DNA from: Amphiura filiformis
Taxonomy: Eukaryota > Echinodermata > Ophiuroidea > Amphilepidida > Amphiuridae
NCBI RefSeq assembly: GCF_039555335.1
Contig: NC_092628.1
Location: 98,827,737-98,891,736, forward strand
DNA: 64,000 nt
Reading direction: 5' to 3'
In this document: positions 51,701-63,700 of the stretch, in pieces
Layout: each line of letters opens with the position of its first letter
Position numbering within the stretch: the stretch's first letter is position 1
Position numbers and translations under genes: made by a program
Notes under the pieces: generated by a model
What the model saw: the letters and a program-made list of their open reading frames with translations, nothing else
Database searches by the model: none
Told to the model about the DNA's origin: nothing

Positions 51701-54700
51701 ATGACGTGCAGTTCAAAATCAAGTGTTTTTGAATTCCTTTTGGTAGGAAAACAATTTGCGACAACTTTCATGAAAATCGGAGCAACTTTAAGTTTTGACC
51801 CCTATGCAAACTGGAAATTGACCCATGGCCTGTTGCGGCAAATAACTTCTGAACCAACGGTCGTATTGAGTAAAACATTACAAATTTGAACACTTTCAAA
51901 TGTTGACCCCTGTATAGCCCTATGGGGTCATTTTGGGTCATTTATTTCAAGGCCCAAGGGTGCCAACCAGATTCTGAATTTGTAGTTCTAGGAGATATAG
52001 AAAACACAATAAAACATTGTGCGGACGCTACTTTCAGGTTTTTGGCTTAGGCACCAGACTATAAACTAAAAAGGTTAAAAATACATACAGTTAGGAAGTG
52101 TGTTGGTTCTAGCCTGTAGAACAAACTGTTCATCTAAGTCAGTTTGAAGCATCAAATACTCTCCCTTGCCGTTGAATGTATATGCTGTACCGTCCAACAT
52201 CATCATATGCGGATCTCCTATCCCTGTGGCTGATACACAAATGTAGAAAGCAGATATTTATGGTAATGAATAGTTTTTAATACGGCCTTCTCTGAAATCA
52301 AAAGAAAGTATAGAGTGAAGATTTTTAAAACCTTTGCTTTTAATATGTTTTATCTTTGAAATAGCAAATCAAAACATATTCAAACTAACCTACATCTGGT
52401 TCATCATAATCGGTACACTCGTGAGAAGGTCGATAACATTTATACCAATAACAATTACTGGTACTGTAGCTACAACACTGAAGAAACGGTTCAATGTCGT
52501 GAAGGAAATGGGATAGATATGGCACGGTTCCATATGTTCCGTATGGAGAAATACCAGCATGATGATAACGGTGAGCGTATCCTCCCCCAGTCTGACCATT
52601 ATCATTGGATTTGGTTGTTATGGTGATGTCTCTTACATTAAGTAATGTTCCCCCACCGTCGTAACAACACTCTTGCCCAGTCCCCGGTGAATCGCCAGAA
52701 TTAGTACTTGGTGAACTATAAAGATAACAACATTTCAATTTAGACAAATTCTTTAATTTAATTTAGATTATCTGCAAGTGAGAAAAGTATAACTTTGAGA
52801 GATCCAGATATGCCGATACGGCTTCCCGCTTTTAAAAAAAAAATTCCTTTGAAATCAAGTCATGACAGAGTAATATAATATATATATTACAAAGGGAAAA
52901 TACAGTACCAAAGGACACACATATAGGCAGCGTGGTCTTTATAAGGGGGTCCAAGTATTTTACATGTTCATTGGCGTACACTATTTCAGCCCAAATTTCG
53001 CGTTTACTGGTCAACTGCAATTTTTTAATTTTACATTTAGGGTGGTTGAAATTTCCTTTCATGCACTGTATTTGTTTGCTATGGTTTATTCATAATTTAT
53101 TACCTTGAATGGGTTGCCCTCACACAATGGACTTTGTCTGGATGTGGATGAAATCGTCCAAAATCACGTGAAGCCTGCGTTTGTGTACACGGGCACTTCG
53201 GAGCATCGTTGCCCATGTTAGCTATAGGCCAGTTGGGTTGCAAAGTTGCCCAGGTGTTCCTGCACCAAGTGCTACTACTAGGCGTACGTTCAAGGAGCCA
53301 CTCTAAGGAGTGTACGTCGCTCCATATTGCTCGGGGGCTGCAGATAAATAAATAAACAAATAATGTTCAAGAAAGGAACGTTCAGACGGCCAAATCCTTT
53401 CTAAACCTAGTCTCGTACTTACGCCGCGCTGTATCCTTGTTTTTGCACCCGAAGTGTGATTCTATTAGTCACAACAATTGAACACTTTAACAAATTGGTA
53501 AAGTGATGTTTCTTAGTTACTGCTTCATCATCCCTTCCTTTCCCTCTCAAACATACGGCTTTGATCAATCTGTATTTCCTTATTCTAAATTTCCTTGAAA
53601 AACTTCCACGATTCCGGATTTGAGAGAATACCACATAATGAGATACCGCTAGCTAAATATGTCTAGCCATCCAATCACTTACCAAGATTATGACGTAAAT
53701 TTTTCTGGTCTCACCTGCAACCACCGATACAAATATGTGTATTTCGTCTATTGGCTCGTTTACATAATCAACTGGATAGCACATTTGATGGCTTTAGGGG
53801 AAAATTAGCCCATATTTGCAAGACTATCCACGCCTTCAAGGTAAAGTAATTCTACTCATGTTACCGTCTGGCCAAGTTCTGGACTGATCTTTGAGCATCT
53901 TTCCCAGGGAAAGATGACATTCCAAGCGTCTTCTACTGGTCAGTTGATACTCTTATTTCTACATCTGTTATTTTTATGTGTGGCTTTAATTATCTTGTTC
54001 AACCTTGGCTTACTTTTAGACCACCTGGGCTTCGCCAAGCGAGCGTCACGTAGGTTCGTAAAAGTTCGTATCAGGGGACAGCAATTTGAGCGGTTGGTAG
54101 ATCTAGAATTCCTGGGGTAAAATTAGAGACATTTCTCATCTTCTCTGGAAGCTGACAAACGGTCCACGTCCATAAATAGGCTAATGCAGTATTCTTCGCC
54201 GGGTATTGGCCTAAGAGAGTGTCTTGAACACGACTATAGGAAGGTAATCCAATATTTTTTTACAGATATTATTGGTCCATAAAAACTTATACTTACTGCA
54301 TTGGACTTGCAGTCCACGTCAGATCACTAACTCGGATGATTCCCACTCGGTTGTCTAATGCCGATGGTAGAGTGATACCCCCATTAATGGATATGGCAGA
54401 AAATTGTGCATTGAATTCAGAAAAAGTATAAGGCCAAGGGCTTGGCACATTATAGTTGACATTATTGCCCAAGTTTGCAATCACAGATAACGACGGGCAC
54501 ATTCCAGATGTACACGGCGAACTTTCCTTATACACAAGGAGGTCAATAATAACCATGGCAGATGGATTAAATATACTTGTATCCCACATAATGTCAAAGG
54601 TACTCAAAGAAGGCCAATCAACAGAAACATCGCGAGTAACAAGTGGTGGAATCTGCTCTGCGTTTACTACAAAAGTACAAGCAAAACAATTTCACGTAGA

Positions 54701-57700
54701 AATATGAAGTTCTTTGGTATTCTAAACATTTTGTAGACAAAAAATGTATTGTATTAAAATATACATGAAAAGCTCAGTTTTTATTTATTGATCAGATCCT
54801 TTTACGTTGCAACACAGTCAGAGATAAACAGAAAGCTTGGGCCAGCTGACATATGATAAATTGAGAGCGAAAACAGAATTTATATAGGGTTCGAAACTCC
54901 AAGATTTTCGTTCAGACTTCATCCAATTGTCCCACGAGGAAACTACTGTAAATTTCTGTAAGCTTTAAGCTCCTTTACAAGTATTTTTCTCTAAAGTTTC
55001 TCAACTGTCAAGCTCAACGACCAATACAATGCGATATATTAATTTTAGGAGACGACCACAACTTATGCTTCACCCTAGCAGAATGGAATGCGCGAGAAAA
55101 CTGACATTATGTCCAAGGAGTACGACAAAACTGGTACTATAGCTACATGTACCTTTGCATTTAACATTTTGTTCCTTACAATGCTAAGCTGTGATACTTA
55201 CTGAACGTGAAAATTACGTTGTACGTAATTTGTGTACCGCCCGGCATCGTCAGAAACGATACGCTTAGAGGGATACGGCCCGTCAAAAATACAGTTGGAG
55301 TTACGCAGCGCAGATCCATGAATCCGTTGCTCAAATCTACAGCATCACCCTCCACTGAAATCATACCTTGGTTACCTTGTGTATCAAATTCACATGTAAT
55401 CATGGCCACACTTGGGTAATTACATGCACCAGAAATCACCAGCAGATCACCTCCAAGCATGGACCCTGAAGACGGACTGACAGTAAGCAAATCTGCGGCC
55501 AACAAAATTACATAATTTGAATATGGTTGAAACTTTGACATGTGAAGTGAAAAAAAAAATAGCTATCGTTTCAAAGAGCAATCGTTTTGAAGTTTTATAT
55601 AACATATTAGGATCCATCGTTTATTTTTGTCGCTAGTCGCTTTTCACCAAGAATATGGTATAGTATCAGATCAGTTCACTTCCTCCGTGAGCATTATCTT
55701 TGAGAACGGAATTAATTTTATGCTTTATAGTGCGCTATTGGTTTGGGATTTTATATTCCTACATTAGTGGAACCAATGTTCTTTTGCATTCTTAAACCTG
55801 AAATGTTAAAAATTTGATTGGTTCCATTTATTTCTTTGCCCCCTGTGGCTCCCACGAGGGGTTGAAGGTCACAGTGTGGCAAAACTTAAAAAAAGCCCCA
55901 TCATGTTTTTTGTAAATCGCGATTTTTTAGCATTAAGTTTTGGTTTTAAAACATTTTTTCTGCCTCTGTGTCTTGCACAAAACATGAAGGAGAAAAATGG
56001 CGAGGGCAAATACAATAAAATAAAAATTCCACGTATTTTTGTTTCTCTGGGATACAATTTTGTTATTCTATGTCAATACATACCTCCGTTATTGCTGCAG
56101 CATGACGAGCATTGCGAAATTCCTGGATTGGCTATCGTGTTCAAAGCAATTAATGAAAATTAAATATTATTTTTTATTATTGAATATATAGCTTGGGGTT
56201 AACCTGGGAGACTAGCTACTGCTTCGTTAATCTTCATTTTGTTTCGTAATATACATATTCTATGTATAAATATAGTTGTGAGACAATTATTCTTTTTAAA
56301 GGGCATCCACAAATAACTATAAATAAGAATTAGCTTTTGTACTTGGTGAAAGCAAATCTTAGCAATCTAAGAACCAGCAGAAAACATTTGCTAGCACTTG
56401 TTCAGTGCCTGTATAGGACCATGACAACCCCTCTCTGACATTACAAAATCCAAGTGCCTCGTTGACCGCTTCGCGACATGCAAGCTTAACGCGCACCCCC
56501 AAGGAACTACAACTAGTTCTAACATTTGCATCTTTTATTTAGCTCGGATTTAAGATCTCCCACAGGAAAAACAAAGCAAAAGGTTAGGAAAGGTTGCCAG
56601 GGTTATGTAAATGGTATATTGTGATGTGCCCTGAGTAATTTGGTTTGTTCATTTGTTTGCGATTTAAAGCCATTTCATGAGAAAGATGAGAGATGTGAAA
56701 TACCTTTCAAGTAATAATGCAAGAGTTTGTGTATGACATACATGGGGAAACCTGATTTGGTAAGAAATACAAATGCAATCATTTCCAATTTGGATCTCAG
56801 AAATACACATGCATGTACTTTCATTAAATTCACATGGGTGTCCGCCACAACTCTTGTCCGCCACACATTTATACCTCGTTACTCAGGAAAATAACAAGAG
56901 AATGGCAATTTCACCTTAAGTAAACATGGATAGTCTTACAGTTATTGTCTGATCTCTAACTTGGAAGTTAGACTCACTTCCACACCTGTTTTTTTTCAAG
57001 TGATGGCTTTAAACACTTTTTCAAAGGCATGCTTTCTAGATTTGAGATAATTTGAACGTCCTCTACACTATACGTGCAAAGTTTGTATGGTCGTAAACTC
57101 ACCTTTATGTATGTATATAGCTCCTGCTCTTCGAAAAACGTTCGGACCGACTGATTCTGGCTCCACTCCCGTGTACTTATTTATTCGAAATATATTCTGC
57201 CAATTAAAATCTGACCAATAAATATACTTTCCGAATATTCCAACACCAAATGGTGCCACTAATTGAGGATTATTTTCATACAAGGTTACAAGGTACTGTC
57301 CGGATAAATCAGTACTTTGAATTTTGTTTAACATCCTGTCCAACCAATATAACCGGACATCTGAAACGAAAGGTGAAAGCGTGATCAGGCCTGCCAACAA
57401 GTGGGAGGGCGGTCCTTACATTAAATTTAAAGTGCAGAATTGGTTTTTGCACAGTAGCCTACAATTAAAAGGAAGTGTGCGATCTGTACACATAGTCAAC
57501 TTTCTCAAGACCAAGTCCAATTGCAAATTTGATTATAAAAATTTGACAATTTATTTCCTGATGTGCCTAGCAGAACAAATGCTGCATGTCATGATGTAGA
57601 TATTGGTGATACAAAACCATTCAAGCAGCATCCTTACAGAGTCAAAAATGATTCTCTTATAACTGCATCTACGCACAGTTTCCACCTCGATACACCCGAG

Positions 57701-60700
57701 TACACAGATAGCATCATATGAGCTGTGTGAGATCTAGTGGAAAATAGACATCTGTGATTGGTTTTTTATAAAAACCTCAAGTGTTCCTTTCATCCAATCA
57801 GATTTTTTTTTATATATCGAACGAAAGCTAACACTTCCCCCTAAAAACTGATTCAAAATGGCGGTATTTTATTCAATTTCGCCTATAAATATTCATGACC
57901 TCGTGAATATGGTAATTAGCCACGCCCACCACATTAAAATTAATATATTTTAATTAACCACGCCCTCATTAATATGCACCTATGCTAATTATTATTATTA
58001 TTTCTTAAATGTTCCTAATAAGGGTGAAAAGAAGAAAATACTTTCTACTCTCATTGATTTTGTTTTACAATGTTTGTTTGTTGTTTATTTTATTTTCATT
58101 ATTTTTTTTAAATTTTTGTGATTTGTTTTTTAAAAAAGTGTGATTTAAAACAAGATTAAAATTTTCACGACTCAAAATGGCGACATTTCCGGTTGACCAT
58201 TCAAGAATTGAAATTTCGTAGACGATTGTCAGTTTTAAAACTGCATTAGGTAAAAGTGTCGTAACTTACTGTTGATTATTCGCTCAACACATACAAAATT
58301 ATACATATTTTAATGGAAAAGAGTCAAGAAACCTAAATATAATCACTGATTTGGAGTAAAAGCAATAAATTTGGAGAAAACTCACCTTCTTGATCGTGAT
58401 CTATTGTAATACCAGTAGGAAATCCTCCAGTAGCCGTTATGATACAAATTGTTGGCAGTGTGCCTCCTAAATCATATCGCCAGATGCTTGGGTCACCGCC
58501 CCATTGAGACCAAAATAAAAAGCTATGTCATGTGAAATAAATAATTGATTATATACTACAGTATTAGAAAAAGAGAGAGGGGGTGGAAGGGAGAAAAAGA
58601 AGAGAAAGTGAGAGGGGGCGAGGGAGAGGGGAAATACTCTTTTCTGTACCATTTTGCCAATTTCACACATCAAGTTCATTTTACCCGGTACAAACTTGAT
58701 GTGCGAAATTGGCAAAACGTGACCCAACTCGGGCGATTCAGTAAAATCGGGCATAGCGTTTGAACCTGAACTAGGAAAGACAGCAAGTAAAGTTTTTCGG
58801 TTAGCCAAGATATTAACTACTCTACTGCATATCACATTTACGCCATGACCCCTTTTATTTTTATTTTGTTCTTAAAAGCAAAAATTCAATTGCAATCATG
58901 ATAGTCGATTTTACGCAATTCAAGCTTGATATACGCGATGTGGCCCAACTCGTTTTCTGGGCGATTGAGTTAATTGAGCATAGTGTTTGAGCCCGAACTA
59001 GTAAGGTACCTGTTAGCCAAGATGTTACTGATTCCACTGCATAATATTGTTGATGTTGCCATGAGCTCTTTAAATTTGTTCTGAGAAGCAAAATTGCAAT
59101 TGCATAGTTTTTATTGTTACAGTCTGTACTTTCCTATCTTGCAACTTACGTCTGGGGTAGATATACCGCAATACCCCATACACGCGTTGGAGTCATGCCC
59201 TGAGTTACCGTATAGAGAGTCGTCACTACGCTACTTGGGTTGTTGAATATTGCGTAGTCAGCCATTTGAATCGTAGCAGTTTGCTCATTAGCCCAGTACA
59301 TTTTTTGATTCGCAGTATCCAATCCTATATTAACAGGACCTGAAAGGAGGAGTAAAACAACAATAACAACTACATGTAGATCTCTTTTGCATCAAGAAGC
59401 ACGAAATTAGGTTCCTACCCTTGATTTTATTGACCGTGCCATGTTGAAGCATAGGCGGCGGAAGCAGGGTGTGGCTACAGTGGACACGTCCCTCCTAAAA
59501 TTTGCAAGGGGGACGTCCTCCCTAAAAATCATAGACCCTACTAGAGCAAAAAAATAAAGCAATAATTGCTCTGTGTATCTTCCTTTTTCGCACGAAAAAA
59601 ACACCATGTTTTGGGTCCAAGGTCCAAAACCCGATTTTCGATAAATAATTAGTCATTTAATTAGTCATTCAATTAGTAATCAATTAGTAATGCACGTAAA
59701 TGACTAATTAAATCACGATAAATCGCGAAGTTATAAATTTGTTATGTAATTTCTTTACAAATTGAATACCGTATTATAAGTCATGAAAATACGTTGAAAT
59801 GATGCAAATTAATGTGAAATTATATCACTGTTCTTTTAGCATTATAAATACACAATTTCAGAAAATAAAAAAATTATATCTTGTATGACTACTTTTAATT
59901 AGTCGTATTAGACACTTTTTTGACTAACTTACGTTTACAGTGTAAGGCTAGGCAAGATGAAATTGATTCCGGTGCAACTCCGTTATTGCATTTGGACACG
60001 TAAAGGAGAATTTTAAACATGCTACGTTCCTTACTCGGCAACAAGTGAAGTTCGTACAGTTGCGTAATTTATTGTGATCACAAAATATCAACTTCCCAGC
60101 AAACACAAAAACGTTTTAAATAAGTTATATTTTGGCTTTTGGTTTAGGTAAAAACGTTTTAATAACATTAAAATGTCGGGTTATATAAAGGTCATGAAAA
60201 CGCTTTAAAACGTTTTGTATGAAAACACACTACAACAATATTTCTAAAATGTTTTCAAAAATGTTATTGTAAACTATTTTTGCAAACATTTTTTTGCCAA
60301 ATATTTTGTCAACACTGAAATAACATTATGTTAAAATATTTGCCCCCAACAAACACAGAAATGTTCAAAACGTTTTAATAACATTTAAATGTCGGGTTAT
60401 ATAAAGGTCATAAAAACGTATTTAAAACGTTATTGCAAATATTTTGGGCAAACATTTTTGCAAAATATTTTTTCAACCCAAAAATAACATTCTGTTTAGA
60501 ATGTTTTGTATCAGGTTTTCAAAAATGTTTTTGGAATGTTATATTATTTTATATAACCCGACATTTAAACGTTTTCTGTAAAACATTTTGTGTTTGCTGG
60601 GCAGTTGATTATCAAAAAATGTTTTTCAATGTTATGAAAATGTTTTATACCCTTAATATACCCTTTATATAACCCGACATTTAAACGTTTTCTGACAACA

Positions 60701-63700
60701 TTTTATAAACCTTTTGCGAATGATGTCGAAAACGTTTTGTGTTTGCTGGGTTGGCGGACTCGGAAGATTTTAAAATCTGGCAATGTCAATGCCATTTGTG
60801 TCCAAGGTTATTTCCGTAATCCTACATTGAAACCACTAATCAATGCGCGGATGGTATTATTGGATGTTTCAAAGTCCAGATATATTCGGCGGATACGTGA
60901 GATGTTCCTTAGGTGATATGTTACAATGGCACAGAGAAAGAGATGAAATGTGCTGATATGGACATGCGTGTGTTTAAAACGAACCCAAGATTACGAACAG
61001 TCTTGTATGTCCGGAACAACTTGGAGTGTGACTGGACGCATACGGCGTTTGTTGTGAGGAGATATTATGGCAACAAAAAAAGTCAGTTTTCTCATTGTTC
61101 AGTTTCAGCATGTTGTCCGTCAAGCTTCTTGGACGTCATCTAATGGCTCATCTCTCAACTCTTACAAAGTGAAGTACATTTTGGTGTCTAGCAAAAGCAA
61201 CTCATTTACCGCACTCAGGCACAGTTTGTCTTACATTTATTATTGTTCAGGACTTCAAGTCCTGAATAATAACAATAATAATAGTAATAATGCAATGCAA
61301 TGCAATGGAATGCAATGGAATGCAATGCAATGCAATGCAATGCATAATGCAATCCAATGCAATGCAATGCAATGCAATGCAATGCAATGCAATGCAATGC
61401 AATGCAATGCAATGCAATGCATAATAATGCAATGCAATGCAATGCAATGCAATGCAATGCAATGCAATGCAATGCATAATGCAATGCAATGCAATGCAAT
61501 GCAATGCAATGCATAATGCAATGCAATCCAATGCAATGGAATGCAATGCAATGCAATGCAATGCAATGCAATGCAATGCAATGCAATGCAGTGCAATCCA
61601 ATGCAATGCAATGCAATGCAATGCAATGCAATGCATAATGCAATGCAATGCAATCCAATGCAATGCAATGCAATGCAATGCAATGCAATGCAATGTAATG
61701 ATAAAATTTTTAAAAAACACTTCAAAGTATTTTGATCTTGTCTAATCTGTTATGGTGGCCTTACACATATCGTCCATGTGCAACAAATATCGTCGTTTCC
61801 CAACGTTTATTTTTCAGATAGTTCTATTACATCAAGTGCAGTCTCATTCATCATCCGTTGTTACACCACCTTCGTTTACCCAACTCCTGATGGGCACATG
61901 TAACTGGAAAACGTCTGTTAAAGAGTATAGAGCCTCTTGCTAATATTCCTTCTCTCACTAAATTCACTAGTAAATCATTATTTGGTCAAAAATGTTGTGT
62001 TGCCCTTAAATGGGAAAAATGGATGGCCGGTCGGTTTTTAAATATTTCTGTCAAAACTCGACCGCCGGTTGACCGATAAGTTGAAACGGTCGAGAACAGC
62101 CTACAGAATTGAATGTTCAGATTGTCATGCCACATACATCGGAGAGTCGCGTCAAGTCAAGTAAGAAGCTTGAAAAGAGACTTTTGGAACACAAGTCCAA
62201 AGCCTCTGGCCCTCCGCTGGCTCCAAATAACTTAAAATCGGCCGAACAAGAACATGCAATAAAAAATCCTTTAAAAAGGAATAGGGCGAGCAAATGAGGA
62301 AGTGTCAAGATAAAGGTGTAGTTATTTTATTGTTTGAACTGTTTCTTTAATTTCCATCGATCGTAATTAGTATGTTTCTACTTGCCTCAAATGACAAGGA
62401 CTATTTAGCCCATAATCTTGTAATGAGACTGTACAGTGTATGGACATTATAGCCTATTTGTCTAATCATGTTGACTATTTGATTCAGAGCATATGATTAT
62501 AAGAGGCTTTCTGATTGGTGAGATATTGTTTACCAAGTGATAAGGGTGGAACACGATTTAAGCAGGAACCTTCAGGCAGAAATTGAATCCATATTATCCA
62601 GTAATGTTTTATTATATTTTTTGTCAATAACTGGAGTGCTGTAAAATGATGTGGACATTTATTTATTTTTCCTTCCCCTGCTTTTTGAATGGATAAGCCT
62701 TGATAAGTAACACGCACCAAATAGACTGGGACAACGTAAAAGTACTGGAGAAAGAAACAAAAGACTTTTCCATGAGGAACCTGGAAGCCATCCAGATCAA
62801 AAGGCAAGGACCTTCACTGAACCGAGACACTGGATTGGAACTAGATCCTGTGATCACCTGTATAGCGATTAACCTCCTATATCCTTGTTGAAACTGAAGC
62901 GAGCATGAGATCTGATAACGGGTATATATGCTCAGGTGAGAACACGCACCAAATAGACTGGTATAACGTAAAAGTACTGTAGAAAGAAACAAAATACTTT
63001 CCCAGGAGGGTCCTTTAAGCCAAAGAAGCACTGAATCGAGACACATAATTGAAACTAGATCCTATGTGGGACAACCTGATCAAACCCAGCAGCACCAGGG
63101 GCAGGACTTTTCCGACTTCGATGGCGTGATCAGGTTAGTCTCTAGACTCGCCAATTTAGTTATGGGGTGGACACCAAAATGTTAAACTTATGTCACGGCA
63201 AAACATGGTGTTATGTTGATGAAAAAATGTATTCCCTATCTTTTATAGTTTTTTTGAGCAACAGAATTTATGTATTAGTGATATAAAACATATATTAACT
63301 GTCTTAAATTCGTGTAATGGTCGAAATATAATCACTCGGTGAAAGATGTATTGTTCCATTCCCCACAATCCATCTTTCACCTCGTGATTATATTTCGACC
63401 ATCACACTCATAGACAGTTAATATTTGTGTATTATTAAAACGTTTTGAATAAATGTTGTGTCAATCACGCAAAAAGTAGAAATTCGAGCGCAAATCACAC
63501 ATTATGGCTTTAATCCTTACATGTAGATACTGTAAATTCTTCACGGTTTGTTCCATCATAATTGGCTCGGTTAAGCTTGTGGTCATTGCAGTCCGTCCAA
63601 TACACCTTGTTATTTGTGTCATCATATGAAATACCTGCTGGTGTTCTCAAAATTGCTCCCGTTATGGGCATTCCAGTTAGCGGCAAATCGCTATTTGCCA

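Noticed and set aside
61215-61745. Long open frames MQCNAMQ and LHCIALHCIA on both strands
   Set aside because: They are translations of the TGCAA pentanucleotide array, which cannot form a stop codon in any frame.
62663-63046. 127-codon minus-strand frame
   Set aside because: Antisense shadow of the Penelope-like relic, whose plus-strand reading has recognisable motifs.
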